Below are positions 10,925-20,181 of a stretch of DNA of 64,000 nucleotides, in pieces; the first letter of the stretch is position 1; each line of letters begins with the position of its first letter. Below the pieces are notes generated by a model. It was not told the DNA's origin. It saw only the letters and a list, made by a program, of their open reading frames with translations, and searched no databases. The stretch is from Pantoea sp. Lij88. GTDB lineage: Bacteria > Pseudomonadota > Gammaproteobacteria > Enterobacterales > Enterobacteriaceae. The position numbers and the translations under genes are program-made. Location: positions 806,001-870,000 of the forward strand of contig NZ_CP118269.1 of NCBI RefSeq assembly GCF_030062155.1. Reading direction: 5' to 3'.

Positions 10925-12253
10925 TCAGGTGAGGTCGGCCATCAGCACTTTTGAACGACGCTGATAGTTATACATCTCTTTTTTACTCTCAGGCAGTGAC
11001 TCAATATCTACCGGCGTAAAGCCGCGTTCCTGGAACCAGTGGATACTGCGCGTGGTTAACACAAACAGCTTTTCCAGCCCCATCTGCTTCGCCTGCAACG
11101 CTACGCGCTGCAACAGCATCTCACCGCGTGAAGAGCTGCGATAGTCAGGATGAACCGCCACACAGGCCATCTCGCCAATCTTCTCATCCATAAACGGATA
11201 GAGCGCGGCACAGGCGATGGTCAGATTGTCGCGCTGAATAATCGTGAATTTATCGATCTCCATTTCCAGCTGCTCGCGTGAGCGACGCACCAGAATGCCC
11301 TGCTGCTCCAGAGGGCGGATCAGTTCGAGGATGCCGCCGATATCGTTGATATTGGCGCGACGGATCTGCTCGGCCGACTCCATCACGATCTGCGTACCGA
11401 TACCGTCGCGTGAGAAGAGCTCCTGCAACAGCGCGCCATCTTCCTGATAACTGATTAAATGGCTGCGGCGCACGCCACTGCGGCAGGCTTTTACGGCACC
11501 ACGCAGGAAGCGCACCGTTCCGGAAAGATAGTCGCCTTCCTTTTCAATTTCGTCGATACGCGCCTGCGCGTCATTCGGGAACAGCTCGGAGATGATTTCG
11601 CCTTCACTGTTCAGTACGCCCTGTTCAGAGCAGAAACCGATCATTTTTTCCGCTTTGAGCTTAATCGCCAGCTGGGTGGCAACCTCTTCCGAAGTCAGAT
11701 TAAAGCTTTCGCCGGTAACAGAAACCGCCACCGGCCCCATCAGCACAATGGCATCGTTATCCAGCTGACGATGAATGGCCTCTTCATCAATACGACGGAT
11801 ACGCCCGCTGTGACAGTAATCCACGCCATCATCCACGCCCAGCGGCTGTGAAATAATGAAGTTGCCGCTGACCACATTGATATGCGCACCCTGCAGCGGG
11901 GTGTTGTTGAGACTCATCGAGAGGCGGGCAGTGATATCCAGCTGCAACCGGCCAGCAGCCTGCTTCACTAACTCCAGCGATTGCGCGTCAGTCACCCGGG
12001 TAAATTTATGATAAACCGGCTCCAGCTGCTGCTGGGCGAGGCTGGCATCAATCTGCGGCCGGGCGCCATAAACGACGACCAGGCGGATGCCCAGGCTGTG
12101 CAGCAGGCCGATATCATTAACGATGCCGGAGAAGTTCTCATGCTCAATCGCTTCGCCACCGAGCATGATGACAAAGGTTTTACCCCGGTGGGCATTGATA
12201 TAGGGAACGGTATGGCGAAAACCCTGAACCAGTTCGGTACTACGTTCCTTCAC
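10925..12253 (-). CDS. argA: N-acetylglutamate synthase (amino-acid acetyltransferase)
   Basis: Catalyses acetyl-CoA + L-glutamate to N-acetylglutamate, the first committed step of arginine synthesis. It has the classical ArgA layout: an N-terminal amino-acid-kinase-like regulatory domain ([13 protein letters not shown] onward, site of arginine feedback in the family) and a C-terminal GNAT domain ([16 protein letters not shown], the acetyl-CoA loop). Two non-ATG starts compete. GTG at 12253 lies six bases after GAGGG and gives 442 residues. TTG at 12259 directly abuts the same ribosome site, which is too close. I prefer GTG. Two ARG boxes lie just upstream. Divergent from amiC, as in E. coli. 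Confidence 0.95.
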   Translation of the reverse strand: MKERSTELVQGFRHTVPYINAHRGKTFVIMLGGEAIEHENFSGIVNDIGLLHSLGIRLVVVYGARPQIDASLAQQQLEPVYHKFTRVTDAQSLELVKQAAGRLQLDITARLSMSLNNTPLQGAHINVVSGNFIISQPLGVDDGVDYCHSGRIRRIDEEAIHRQLDNDAIVLMGPVAVSVTGESFNLTSEEVATQLAIKLKAEKMIGFCSEQGVLNSEGEIISELFPNDAQARIDEIEKEGDYLSGTVRFLRGAVKACRSGVRRSHLISYQEDGALLQELFSRDGIGTQIVMESAEQIRRANINDIGGILELIRPLEQQGILVRRSREQLEMEIDKFTIIQRDNLTIACAALYPFMDEKIGEMACVAVHPDYRSSSRGEMLLQRVALQAKQMGLEKLFVLTTRSIHWFQERGFTPVDIESLPESKKEMYNYQRRSKVLMADLT

Positions 12254-12265
12254 GGCCAACCCTCA

Positions 12266-12302
12266 GTGAATGTTTATTCGTATTTTTTGTATTTTTATGC
12301 TT
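12266..12302 (-). promoter_or_regulatory. Two adjacent ArgR operators (ARG boxes) upstream of argA
   Basis: Two 14-base cores, at 12267-12280 (TGAATGTTTATTCG) and 12288-12301 (TGTATTTTTATGCT), match the ArgR consensus TGAAT-N4-ATTCA. Their starts are 21 bases apart, which equals two 18-bp boxes separated by the usual 3 bp. They lie 14-48 bases upstream of the argA GTG start, where ArgR with arginine would block transcription. Match and spacing are seen directly; repression is inferred from the known family. Confidence 0.85.
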
Positions 12303-12485
12303 TTACGCCCGATTTTGCAAGTCTTAATCCTGACGAAAATTTACGTTTTTATGAGTGTCAAAGACGCTAACAGCCTGCATTATTTAGGGTTTCCGGAGTG
12401 ACATCATCCTGCGGATTGGATAAAGTTTTCGCCGCCATTTGATTAACTGGCGATTTTTTAGACATAACACAGCAGCTGGAGCGGC

Positions 12486-13730
12486 ATGTCAGACGGTAAT
12501 TCCCAATTTTCACGCAGACGATTTTTACAGGGGACAGGCGCCTTACTGCTGTTAAGCGTCAGCCGCACAGGGATGGCGGCGAAGAACCACATAGTGGCGG
12601 TGCGTATCTGGCCCTCATCCACCTACTCGCGCATGACGCTGGAGTCAAATGTCGCACTGAAGTATAAGCAGTTCGCGCTGAGCAATCCCGAACGCCTCGT
12701 CATAGATATTCAGGGCCTGCATCTCAATTCGGCCCTGAAAGGGGTGGATAAGCAGGTACGTGTTGACGATCCCTTTATCAAAAATGCCCGTGTCGGCCAG
12801 TTCGACAGCAACACGGTGCGCGTCGTCCTGGAGTTGAAGCGCAACGTCGCGCCGAAGATCTTCAATCTCTCACCGGTCGCCGGGATCAATCACCGGCTGG
12901 TGGTCGATCTCTATCCGAGCCAGAACCCGACAGAAGAGGATCCACTGCTGGCCCTGCTGAAAGATTATAACCAGGGCGATCTGGAGAAAGATGAGGGCGT
13001 GCAGGCCCCGTTGCCGGGTAAAGCGGGGCGCGATCGTCCGATCATCATCATGATCGATCCGGGGCACGGCGGGGAAGATCCGGGTGCGCACGGCAAATAT
13101 AAGACCCGCGAAAAAGATATTGTGCTGAAGATCGGACGGCGGCTGAAAGCGCTGATCGATAAAGAGTCCCACATGAAAGCCTATATGACGCGCAATGAAG
13201 ATGTCTTTATTCCGCTGCGCGTCAGGGTCGCCAAAGCCCGTAAACTGCGTGCCGATCTCTTTGTTTCTATTCATGCGGATGCCTTTACCAGTCGCGCAGC
13301 GCGTGGCTCTTCGGTGTTTGCCTTATCCACCAGCGGTGCCACTTCCGCAGCCGCCCGTTTCCTGGCGCAGACGCAGAATGAATCCGACCTGATTGGTGGT
13401 GTCAGCAAAAGCGGTGACCGCTATCTGGATCACACCATGTTCGATATGGTGCAGCGCCAGACGATTCACGACAGCCTGAAATTTGGTAAAGAGGTGCTGC
13501 ATCGCATGGGGCGCATCAACCATCTGCATAAACGCACCGTGGATCAGGCCGGATTTGCGGTGCTGAAAGCCCCGGATATTCCGTCCATTCTGGTAGAGAC
13601 CGCGTTTATCAGTAATGTGGAAGAGGAGCGTAAATTGCGAACCACCCGCTATCAGCATCAGGTCGCGGAGGCGATTCTGGAGGGTATCAGGGCGTATGTG
13701 AAGAGTGGGGCGGCACTGGCCCATCGGTAA
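12486..13730 (+). CDS. amiC: N-acetylmuramoyl-L-alanine amidase AmiC
   Basis: Periplasmic zinc amidase that splits septal peptidoglycan so daughter cells can separate. The N-terminus carries a twin-arginine signal (SRRRFLQG, then a hydrophobic stretch ending AMA-like before KNH), so export is by Tat. An AMIN domain (about residues 35-140) targets the septum. The catalytic Amidase_3 domain (about 185-405) shows zinc ligand H194 in [10 protein letters not shown], Glu in TREKD, His in SIHADAF and catalytic Glu in VETAFIS. At 414 residues it matches E. coli AmiC (417). In E. coli activity depends on the LytM activator NlpD, whose gene starts at the end of this window. Confidence 0.96.
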   Translation: MSDGNSQFSRRRFLQGTGALLLLSVSRTGMAAKNHIVAVRIWPSSTYSRMTLESNVALKYKQFALSNPERLVIDIQGLHLNSALKGVDKQVRVDDPFIKNARVGQFDSNTVRVVLELKRNVAPKIFNLSPVAGINHRLVVDLYPSQNPTEEDPLLALLKDYNQGDLEKDEGVQAPLPGKAGRDRPIIIMIDPGHGGEDPGAHGKYKTREKDIVLKIGRRLKALIDKESHMKAYMTRNEDVFIPLRVRVAKARKLRADLFVSIHADAFTSRAARGSSVFALSTSGATSAAARFLAQTQNESDLIGGVSKSGDRYLDHTMFDMVQRQTIHDSLKFGKEVLHRMGRINHLHKRTVDQAGFAVLKAPDIPSILVETAFISNVEEERKLRTTRYQHQVAEAILEGIRAYVKSGAALAHR

Positions 13731-13811
13731 CGGGGAGTGCGGGTAGCCCGGCTATCCGCGCGCTTTTCAGGGCAGAGAGGGCTAAAGAGGCGTTCCGGGA
13801 ACGTCAGAAAC

Positions 13812-13834
13812 AAAAAAACACCCTTTCAGGTGTT
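13812..13834 (-). terminator. Intrinsic terminator of the fMet tRNA operon
   Basis: Read on the minus strand: stem AACACC, loop TGAAAG, stem GGTGTT, then a run of T. It lies nine bases beyond the last tRNA gene and is a good rho-independent terminator for the three tRNA genes. Confidence 0.8.
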
Positions 13835-13842
13835 TAAATGAT

Positions 13843-13919
<77 letters not shown>

Positions 13920-13942
13920 TCCGTATCATACTTTTTCACATT

Positions 13943-13972
13943 GTGACTTCTGTAAAACTACTGCAGAAGTAT
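13943..13972. repeat. Hairpin spacer repeat between fMet tRNA genes, first copy
   Basis: The spacer holds the inverted repeat ACTTCTG (13946-13952) / CAGAAGT (13964-13970) in the shared context TGTGACTTCTGTAAAAC. The same element recurs in the next spacer. It probably forms a hairpin in the tricistronic precursor that is removed during tRNA processing. Confidence 0.6.
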
Positions 13973-14049
<77 letters not shown>

Positions 14050-14084
14050 TCCGTATTGCTTCTATTACTTTTACTTCTCACACT

Positions 14085-14114
14085 GTGACTTCTGTAAAAC
14101 TGCTTCAGAAGTAT
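14085..14114. repeat. Hairpin spacer repeat between fMet tRNA genes, second copy
   Basis: Second copy of the spacer element: ACTTCTG (14088-14094) / CAGAAGT (14106-14112), again preceded by TGTG and followed by AT before the tRNA 3' end. The spacer is 12 bases longer than the first, with an extra pyrimidine-rich stretch. Confidence 0.6.
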
Positions 14115-14191
<77 letters not shown>

Positions 14192-14204
14192 TCCGTGGAA
14201 GCGC

Positions 14205-14232
14205 ACTATACTCTCCGCGCTGATTCATGCAA
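14205..14232 (-). promoter_or_regulatory. Promoter of the fMet tRNA operon
   Basis: On the minus strand: -35 TTGCAT (14227-14232), 16-base spacer, -10 TATAGT (14205-14210), then a GC-rich discriminator (GCGC) before the first tRNA. The GC-rich discriminator is typical of stable-RNA promoters under stringent control. Inferred from sequence. Confidence 0.65.
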
Positions 14233-14394
14233 CCCCTTTTTGCAGATAAACGTCAAATTAACAGCCAGTTGCTGAAGGATTCAGCCATCTGATTAATTAT
14301 TGAACTGATATGCGCCCGGTCAAAGCGGATGCATTTCATTCTGTCGGGGGCTTTGCTATCGTCGCGGGGCGAACAGTTATAAAAAGAGAAGATA

Positions 14395-15543
14395 ATGAAA
14401 TCACATTGGGTGAAGTATGCACTTACTGGCGCGTTAATCACGCTGCTGGCGGCCTGTAGCTCTAAACCGACCGATCGCGGTCAGCAATATAAAGATGGCA
14501 AATTTGAACAGCCGCTGGCGCTGGTGAATCAGCCCAACGCGAAAGGCGCGCCGGTTAATGGCAAAGATTTTGGCGATCAGGTGCGCCAGATTCAGTCCGC
14601 GTCATCCGCCCTTTATAGTCGTCAGAACGGCACCTACAGCGCAATTGAAAGCTGGCTGATGGCGGGAGCCGATACGCGACAGCTTCGTCAGTATGGCCTG
14701 AACGCCTGGCAGATGGAGGGAACGGATAACTACGGTAACGTGCAGTTCACCGGTTACTACACGCCGGTCGTCGAAGCACGTTACACCCGACAGGGTGAGT
14801 TCCAGTATCCGATCTACCGCATGCCGCCGCGTAAACGCGGTGAAAAATTACCGAGCCGCGCCTCTATCTATAGTGGCGGACTTGATGACCGCTACGTCAT
14901 TGCCTACAGCAACTCGCTGATTGATAACTTCATGATGGACGTGCAGGGCAGTGGTTATGTCGACTTTGGCGATGGCCGCCCGATGACCTTCTTTGGTTAC
15001 GCCGGTAAAAATGGCTGGGGCTACCACAGTATTGGTAAAGAGCTGATCGATCGCGGCGAAGTGAAGCGTGAAGATATGTCGATGCAGGCGATTCGCCAGT
15101 GGGCGCAGGAGCACTCTCCGCAGGAAGTGCGTGCGCTGCTGGAAACCAATCCGTCATTCGTCTTCTTTAAAGCTGAGCCGTTTACGCCGGTGCGCGGTGC
15201 CAGTGCCGTTCCGCTGGTAGCGAAAGCCTCCGTTGCCTCTGACCGCTCAATTATTCCGGCGGGCACCGTACTGCTGGCGGAAGTGCCGCAGTTAAATGAG
15301 AAGGGCAAATTCAACGGCAAATATGAGATGCGCCTGATGGTGGCGCTCGACGTGGGCGGCGCGATTAAAGGCCAGCACTTTGATATCTATCAGGGTATCG
15401 GCCCGGACGCCGCACATCTGGCGGGCTTCTACAATCATTACGGACGCGTCTGGGTGATCAAAGCCGCACCGGGGGCCGGACAGCCGCTGTTCTCCAGCCC
15501 GCAAAACGGTAATAATGGTTCACTGCTTCTCGGCGCTAACTAA
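14395..15543 (+). CDS. mltA: Membrane-bound lytic murein transglycosylase A
   Basis: Outer-membrane lipoprotein that cleaves the MurNAc-GlcNAc bond with formation of 1,6-anhydro-MurNAc during wall turnover. A lipoprotein signal (ITLLAAC, Cys21, Ser at +2, so outer-membrane sorting) is followed by the MltA domain (about residues 100-260) and the C-terminal 3D barrel domain with catalytic-type Asp residues (VALDVGGAIKG, DIYQGIGPDA). 382 residues against 365 in E. coli; the extra length is in the linker regions. ATG at 14395 follows an AAGAGAAG ribosome site. Divergent from the fMet tRNAs. Confidence 0.96.
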   Translation: MKSHWVKYALTGALITLLAACSSKPTDRGQQYKDGKFEQPLALVNQPNAKGAPVNGKDFGDQVRQIQSASSALYSRQNGTYSAIESWLMAGADTRQLRQYGLNAWQMEGTDNYGNVQFTGYYTPVVEARYTRQGEFQYPIYRMPPRKRGEKLPSRASIYSGGLDDRYVIAYSNSLIDNFMMDVQGSGYVDFGDGRPMTFFGYAGKNGWGYHSIGKELIDRGEVKREDMSMQAIRQWAQEHSPQEVRALLETNPSFVFFKAEPFTPVRGASAVPLVAKASVASDRSIIPAGTVLLAEVPQLNEKGKFNGKYEMRLMVALDVGGAIKGQHFDIYQGIGPDAAHLAGFYNHYGRVWVIKAAPGAGQPLFSSPQNGNNGSLLLGAN

Positions 15544-15552
15544 TTTCTTCTC

Positions 15553-15572
15553 TGCGGGCCTCCGGGCCCGCA
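15553..15572. terminator. GC-rich stem-loop after mltA
   Basis: TGCGGGCC / GGCCCGCA (8 bp, loop TCCG), ten bases after the mltA stop and 20 before tcdA. No T-run, so it may be a partial terminator or an mRNA 3'-end stabiliser. Confidence 0.45.
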
Positions 15573-15591
15573 CGACGTAACAGGTTCAACT

Positions 15592-16404
15592 ATGAAAGTG
15601 TTAAATGACGCCTGGCATCAGCGCTTTGGCGGCACGGCGCGTCTCTATGGCCAGGATGCGCTGCAACGTTTTGCTGACGCACACTTCTGCGTCATCGGTA
15701 TTGGCGGCGTCGGATCCTGGGCGGCGGAAGCACTGGTGCGCACCGGGATTGGTAAAATCACCCTGATAGATATGGATGATGTCTGTATTACTAACACCAA
15801 CCGACAGCTTCACGCGCTGCAGGGCAACGTTGGCAAAGCCAAAACGGACGTGATGGCAGATCGGCTGCGTGCGATTAATCCCGACTGCGAAGTGATCTGC
15901 ATTGATGACTTTATTACGCCAGAGAACACCGCCGAACTGATGGCCGCCGGTTTTGACTACGTGATCGATGCTATCGACAGCGTGCGGCCTAAAGCGGCGC
16001 TGATCGCCTGGTGTCGCCGGAATAAAATCCCGTTGATCACTACCGGTGGTGCGGGCGGGCAGATCGATCCGACCCAGATCCAGGTCAGCGATCTGGCGAA
16101 AACCATTCAGGATCCGCTGGCGGCGAAGCTGCGTGAGCGACTGAAAAGCCTGGGTGTGGTGAAAAACAGCAAAGGTAAACTCGGCATCGACTGCGTCTTT
16201 TCCACCGAAGCACTGGTCTATCCGCAGGCAGATGGCAGTGTCTGTGCTTCACGCAGCACGGCAGAGGGTCCGAAGAGAATGGATTGTACATCCGGCTTTG
16301 GCGCAGCAACCATGGTCACCGCCACCTTCGGCTTTGTTGCCGTTTCGCATGCGCTGAAGAAGTTTCTGGCTCGCGCGGCCCGTCAGGACGCCGTCAGCGC
16401 CTGA
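15592..16404 (+). CDS. tcdA: tRNA threonylcarbamoyladenosine dehydratase
   Basis: TcdA (CsdL, YgdL) is an E1-like enzyme that uses ATP to cyclise t6A37 to ct6A in tRNAs that read ANN codons. The ThiF/MoeB fold is clear: nucleotide loop [15 protein letters not shown] near residues 38-52, [14 protein letters not shown], and [13 protein letters not shown]. The 270 residues match the family. In E. coli it receives sulfur-relay support from CsdA/CsdE, and both genes lie immediately beyond, on the opposite strand. Its last 22 bases overlap the 3' end of csdE in convergent orientation. Confidence 0.95.
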   Translation: MKVLNDAWHQRFGGTARLYGQDALQRFADAHFCVIGIGGVGSWAAEALVRTGIGKITLIDMDDVCITNTNRQLHALQGNVGKAKTDVMADRLRAINPDCEVICIDDFITPENTAELMAAGFDYVIDAIDSVRPKAALIAWCRRNKIPLITTGGAGGQIDPTQIQVSDLAKTIQDPLAAKLRERLKSLGVVKNSKGKLGIDCVFSTEALVYPQADGSVCASRSTAEGPKRMDCTSGFGAATMVTATFGFVAVSHALKKFLARAARQDAVSA

Positions 16405-16838
16405 CGTGCGGCGTGCTCAACTGCGGTGGTCAGCGCCTGCAGGCCGCTGCTGCGGGAGGCGCTGAGCTGGGCGCGCAGGCCCAGTTCATCAAACAGGGTT
16501 AAGGGATCGGTGGCCAGCAATTGCTCCGGCGTCTGGCCCTCAACCGCGGTCAGCAGTACGGCAAGCAGGCCGCGCACAATCCGTCCTTCACTGTCACCAT
16601 AGAAGTGCAGTGAGCCATCCTCAGTTAACTGGCTGCCCAGCCAGACCCGGTTTTCACACCCGCTCAGTTCAATGTCCGCTGTTTTCAGTTCCTCCGGCAA
16701 GGCAGGCAACTGGCGGCTTAGCTGGATCAGCTGACGATAACCATCCTCCCACTGATGAAAGCGGCTAAAGCTCTCTTTCAGACTGGCAACGGTAATCTGT
16801 TCGCCAAAGGGGTGTGGCGCTAACAGCGATGAACGCAT
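16383..16838 (-). CDS. csdE: Sulfur acceptor protein CsdE
   Basis: SufE-family partner that takes persulfide sulfur from the cysteine desulfurase CsdA. The acceptor cysteine is in [11 protein letters not shown], followed by the family signatures [16 protein letters not shown] and [16 protein letters not shown]. The ATG at 16838 gives 151 residues and puts the cysteine at position 61, as in E. coli; it has GGAG eight bases upstream. A TTG two codons earlier also reads in frame but lacks support. The start lies two bases after the csdA stop, so csdA-csdE is an operon. The 3' end overlaps tcdA by 22 bases. Confidence 0.94.
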   Translation of the reverse strand: MRSSLLAPHPFGEQITVASLKESFSRFHQWEDGYRQLIQLSRQLPALPEELKTADIELSGCENRVWLGSQLTEDGSLHFYGDSEGRIVRGLLAVLLTAVEGQTPEQLLATDPLTLFDELGLRAQLSASRSSGLQALTTAVEHAARQALTAS

Positions 16839-16840
16839 AA

Positions 16841-18049
16841 TCAAAACTCCGATAACAGCGAGATGGCGCCTTTCATGGCGCGCACCAGCGCATCAACATC
16901 CTGCAGATTATTATAGGGTGCAAAAGAGGCCCGCAGCGTGCCGCTGACGCCCAGCGCCGCCAGCAACGGCTGCGCACAGTGCTGGCCCGCGCGCAGGGCG
17001 ATGCCCTGTTCGGCCAGCAGCGTCACCAGATCGCTGTGATGCAGGTCAGCAAATTCAAAAGCCAGCAGACTGGCGTTGCCACAGCGGAAACTACGGAAGC
17101 CGGGCAGTTCTGCCAGCTGCTCTTCCGCCAGCGAGGCAAGCTGCTGACTCCAGCGCTCCGCTTCGGGCAGATCGTACTGCGCCAGCCAGCTCAGTGCTGC
17201 ACTCAGACCCACCACGCCCGCCACATTCGGGGTACCGGCCTCAAAGCGCCACGGCACCGGCTGCGGCGTGAAACCACCGAAATCGACATCCGTGATCATC
17301 TTACCGCCGCCCTGCCAGGGCTCCATCGCCTCCAGCAGTTCCGCTTTGCCATATAACGCGCCAATGCCCATCGGGCCGTAAATCTTATGGCCGGAAAAAG
17401 CGTAAAAGTCGATATCCAGCGTCTGTACGTCAGGCGGGCAGTGCACCACGCCCTGCGCGCCATCGACCATCACTTTCGCACCCACGGCGTGCGCTAGCGG
17501 AATCGCCCTGGCAAGATCGGGACATCCGCCGGTGACGTTCGACATCTGACCCACGGCCAGCAGGCGGGTGCGGGTGTTGAGCAGGGCAGGTAACAGGCTG
17601 ATATCCGGCAGATGGTCCGGCCCCAGCGGCCATTTTACGACGCGGGCGCCGCACGCCTGAGCGGCCATCAGCCAGGGAACCAGGTTGGCGTGGTGTTCCG
17701 CCTCGCTGACCACAATCTCATCACCGGGCTGCAGGCGCGGCCGCAGCCAGCTGTTCGCCACCAGGTTTATTGCTTCGGTGGTGCCGCGCGTCCAGACAAT
17801 CTCACGATCGTCAGCGGCGTTGAGCCAGCGGGCAACCTGATTGCGCGCCTGTTCATAGCGATGGGTTAAGGCCTGGGCGGCGGCAAACTGGCTGCGATGT
17901 ACCGTACCCGCGCTGAGGCTGTAAAACTGCTGCGTGCTGTCAATGACGGCCTGCGGCTTCAGCGTGGTCGCCGCGCTGTCGAGATAAACGCCGGCGTCGG
18001 CGAGCGCGGGAAACTGCTGGCGGAATGCGGTGGGATTAAATGCGGTCAT
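16841..18049 (-). CDS. csdA: Cysteine desulfurase CsdA
   Basis: PLP enzyme that converts L-cysteine to L-alanine and leaves a persulfide on an active-site Cys. It is a class V aminotransferase fold with the PLP lysine in [11 protein letters not shown] and the catalytic Cys at residue 358 in [11 protein letters not shown] (C358 in E. coli too). 402 residues against 401 in E. coli. It feeds sulfur to CsdE and, through TcdA, links to tRNA ct6A; this neighbourhood is the same CSD sulfinate-desulfinase system as in E. coli. The ATG start has only a weak ribosome site. Confidence 0.95.
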   Translation of the reverse strand: MTAFNPTAFRQQFPALADAGVYLDSAATTLKPQAVIDSTQQFYSLSAGTVHRSQFAAAQALTHRYEQARNQVARWLNAADDREIVWTRGTTEAINLVANSWLRPRLQPGDEIVVSEAEHHANLVPWLMAAQACGARVVKWPLGPDHLPDISLLPALLNTRTRLLAVGQMSNVTGGCPDLARAIPLAHAVGAKVMVDGAQGVVHCPPDVQTLDIDFYAFSGHKIYGPMGIGALYGKAELLEAMEPWQGGGKMITDVDFGGFTPQPVPWRFEAGTPNVAGVVGLSAALSWLAQYDLPEAERWSQQLASLAEEQLAELPGFRSFRCGNASLLAFEFADLHHSDLVTLLAEQGIALRAGQHCAQPLLAALGVSGTLRASFAPYNNLQDVDALVRAMKGAISLLSEF

Positions 18050-18258
18050 GCCTGGTCCATGATAAGAAAAATTAGGACCAAACTGAAAGAATGGTCTGCG
18101 TCTGGCAAAGCTGGAAAAGCGCGTTATGCTGAATATTGCAAGGTTTGAACCAAACCCGCATAACTACGGGACGTTTACTAGTCGAACTCACTTATCGGCT
18201 GCCTCGGGTTAGCGTAACGCGGGTGGTTTGATGCAATCAATCTACAAGGAGATAGCAG

Positions 18259-18483
18259 ATGAAAAAACTTACCGCAGTACTGGCCATGTGTACGCTGGCT
18301 TTCACCCTGACTGCCTGTTCAAGCAATTACGTGATGCATACCAATGATGGACGCACCATTGTCGCTGCCGGCAAGCCTAAAGTCGATAACGATACCGGCA
18401 TGATCAGCTATAAAGATGCGAATGGCAACGAGCAGCAAATCAACCGCTCTGATGTCAAAGAAATGGTCGAGTCTGGCAAGTAA
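18259..18483 (+). CDS. ygdI: YgdI/YgdR-family small lipoprotein
   Basis: 74-residue lipoprotein of unknown function (DUF903). The signal peptide ends at the lipobox LTAC (Cys20) with Ser at +2, predicting the outer membrane. The mature part is an SH3-like small domain: YVMHTNDGRTIV, DNDTGMISYKDANG and QQINRSDVKEM. The sequence is nearer E. coli YgdI than YgdR, and YgdI has the same neighbour, gcvB. A ribosome site (AAGGAGAT) precedes the ATG. It converges on gcvB with only five bases between the stop and the gcvB T-tract. Confidence 0.9.
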   Translation: MKKLTAVLAMCTLAFTLTACSSNYVMHTNDGRTIVAAGKPKVDNDTGMISYKDANGNEQQINRSDVKEMVESGK

Positions 18484-18488
18484 TACGC

Positions 18489-18516
18489 AAAAAAAAGCAC
18501 CGCAATTAGCGGTGCT
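18489..18516 (-). terminator. GcvB terminator, shared with convergent ygdI
   Basis: Stem AGCACCGC (18496-18503) / GCGGTGCT (18509-18516), five-base loop. On the minus strand it is followed by eight T, an excellent terminator for GcvB. On the plus strand it is followed only by ATTTAAAAA and would be a weaker stop for ygdI. Confidence 0.9.
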
Positions 18517-18688
18517 ATTTAAAAATCACTATGGACAGACAGGGTAAATCTACAGGAATTAAGAGCTCGATCCGCAATCGTCGGATCAAAAATTGCAAAC
18601 ACAACATCACGACCACAAGCCAAAAGCTTTCAGAAAATCTGCGAACTCACTCACAATTCTAAAAACTTTTCGTTCCGGCTCAGGAAGT
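18489..18688 (-). ncRNA. gcvB: GcvB small regulatory RNA
   Basis: Hfq-dependent small RNA that represses many amino-acid and peptide transporter mRNAs in enterics. The minus strand starts ACTTCCTGAGCCGGAACG (18688 leftwards), as in E. coli GcvB. It keeps the GU-rich R1 seed region (18591-18610), the late conserved block containing ACCCTGTCTGTCC, and the GCACCGC/GCGGTGC terminator. Length is 200 bases against about 205 in E. coli. The central region is rearranged: the GU-rich stretch is shorter, and a hairpin GATCCG/CGGATC (18569-18587) replaces the E. coli one. Divergent from gcvA, the gene for its activator. Confidence 0.95.
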
Positions 18689-18694
18689 GCGGCA

Positions 18695-18723
18695 ACTATA
18701 GGTATTTGCTGGAGGTTCCTCAA
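18695..18723 (-). promoter_or_regulatory. gcvB promoter
   Basis: Minus-strand -35 TTGAGG (18718-18723), 17-base spacer, -10 TATAGT (18695-18700), and the first RNA base seven bases on, at 18688. The stretch out to gcvA is where GcvA would bind in E. coli; I cannot place that site exactly. Confidence 0.8.
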
Positions 18724-18732
18724 CGGACAAAT

Positions 18733-18738
18733 TATAAT
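18733..18738 (+). promoter_or_regulatory. gcvA -10 element
   Basis: Perfect TATAAT on the plus strand, 79 bases upstream of the gcvA ATG. No good -35 hexamer lies at 17 bases. It faces away from the gcvB promoter, whose -35 is within 10 bases, so GcvA bound here could control both transcripts. Confidence 0.55.
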
Positions 18739-18816
18739 GCCTCGGATTAAAAATTCTAATACGTAAACGCTTTGCATAAGCCTGCGTATTTTTCGCCGAT
18801 CCGGATACGGAAAACC

Positions 18817-19734
18817 ATGTCGAAACGCCTTCCTCCTCTCAACGCACTGCGTGTTTTTGATGCCGCTGCGCGCCATTTAAGCTTTACCAAAGCCGCTGAA
18901 GAGCTGTTTGTCACCCAGGCTGCTGTAAGCCATCAGATTAAATCTCTGGAAGATTTTCTGGGGTTAAAGCTGTTTCGCCGGAGGAATCGTTCGCTGTTAC
19001 TGACCGAAGAAGGGCAAAGCTACTATCTCGACATCAAAGAGATTTTCCAGGCGATCAATGAAGCGACCCGCAAACTGCAGGCGCGCAGTGCCAAGGGTGC
19101 GCTGACGGTCAGTTTACTGCCGAGCTTTGCCATTCAGTGGCTGGTTCCCCGCCTCTCCAGCTTTAATATGGCTTATCCGGGAATCGACGTGCGTATCCAG
19201 GCGGTTGACCGTGACGAAGAGAAACTGGCCGACGATGTTGATGTGGCAATTTTCTACGGACGGGGCAACTGGCCCGGTCTGCGGGTTGAAAAACTCTATG
19301 CCGAATATCTGCTGCCGGTCTGTTCGCCATCGCTGATGACCGGGGAAAACCCGCTGAAAACGCCGATGGATCTCTCGCGCTTTACCCTGCTGCATGATGC
19401 CTCCCGCCGTGACTGGCAGTCGTATATCCGGCAACTGGGTCTGCAGCATATCAATGTGCAGCAGGGGCCGATCTTCAGCCACAGCGCCATGGTGCTGCAG
19501 GCGGCAATCCACGGTCAGGGGGTGGCGCTGGCAAATAATGTGATGGCGCAGAGTGAAATAGAAGCCGGACGGTTAATCTGCCCGTTTAATGATGTATTAG
19601 TCAGTAAAAACGCTTTTTATCTGGTTTGTCATGACAGTCAGGCAGAACTGGGTAAAATAGCCGCCTTCCGACAGTGGATCCTGGAAAAAGCGGCAACCGA
19701 ACAAGAAAAATTCCGCTTCCGCTATCAACAGTAA
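18817..19734 (+). CDS. gcvA: LysR-type regulator GcvA
   Basis: Transcription factor of the glycine-cleavage system and activator of gcvB in E. coli. It starts MSKRLPPLNALRVFDAA, with a winged helix-turn-helix (FTKAAEELFVTQAAVSHQIK, about residues 20-40) and a LysR substrate-binding domain after residue 90. The ATG at 18817 gives 305 residues, as in E. coli; an in-frame ATG 15 codons earlier (18772) would add a non-homologous extension. It is followed at 51 bases by ygdD, as in E. coli. Confidence 0.95.
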   Translation: MSKRLPPLNALRVFDAAARHLSFTKAAEELFVTQAAVSHQIKSLEDFLGLKLFRRRNRSLLLTEEGQSYYLDIKEIFQAINEATRKLQARSAKGALTVSLLPSFAIQWLVPRLSSFNMAYPGIDVRIQAVDRDEEKLADDVDVAIFYGRGNWPGLRVEKLYAEYLLPVCSPSLMTGENPLKTPMDLSRFTLLHDASRRDWQSYIRQLGLQHINVQQGPIFSHSAMVLQAAIHGQGVALANNVMAQSEIEAGRLICPFNDVLVSKNAFYLVCHDSQAELGKIAAFRQWILEKAATEQEKFRFRYQQ

Positions 19735-19785
19735 CAGTTTGATTTGTTTGCATTCAGATGCAAAAAGCACCCAGAGGATCGGTTA

Positions 19786-20181
19786 ATGTCCAGTCGTGCC
19801 ATGTTTGTTTTTGCGGCTATCAGCGGATTTCTGCTGGTGGCTTTTGGCGCATTTGGTGCCCACGTTTTGAGTCAGTCGCTTGGCGCGGCTGAAATGGCCT
19901 GGATTCATACCGGGCTGGAATATCAGGCTTATCACACCTTAGCGGTGATGGGACTGGGCGCCGCGATGTTACGCCGTGCCAATATCTGGTTTTACTGGAG
20001 CAGTGCGCTGATGGCGCTCGGCACCGTGTTGTTTAGTGGCAGCCTCTATTGTCTGGCGCTGTCACACCTGAAGTTTTGGGTATTTATCACACCAGTGGGC
20101 GGGATCTGTTTCCTTGCCGGTTGGGTATTGATGTTGATTGGCGCTCTGCGTCTTAAACGAAAGGCAGAACGCCATGAATAA
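19786..20181 (+). CDS. ygdD: DUF423 inner-membrane protein YgdD
   Basis: Small inner-membrane protein of unknown function, 131 residues. Four hydrophobic segments are visible, starting [20 protein letters not shown], with the conserved [11 protein letters not shown] and [11 protein letters not shown] motifs of DUF423. I took ATG 19786, which follows AGAGGA, rather than the upstream ATG at 19744, since the added 14 residues are charged and not family-like. The 3' end overlaps the rlmM start by eight bases, so the two are probably co-translated. Confidence 0.92.
   Translation: MSSRAMFVFAAISGFLLVAFGAFGAHVLSQSLGAAEMAWIHTGLEYQAYHTLAVMGLGAAMLRRANIWFYWSSALMALGTVLFSGSLYCLALSHLKFWVFITPVGGICFLAGWVLMLIGALRLKRKAERHE

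Noticed and set aside
18607..18876. 89-codon minus-strand open frame between ygdI and gcvA
   Set aside because: Overlaps GcvB and the gcvA start; no ribosome site, and explained by the small RNA gene.
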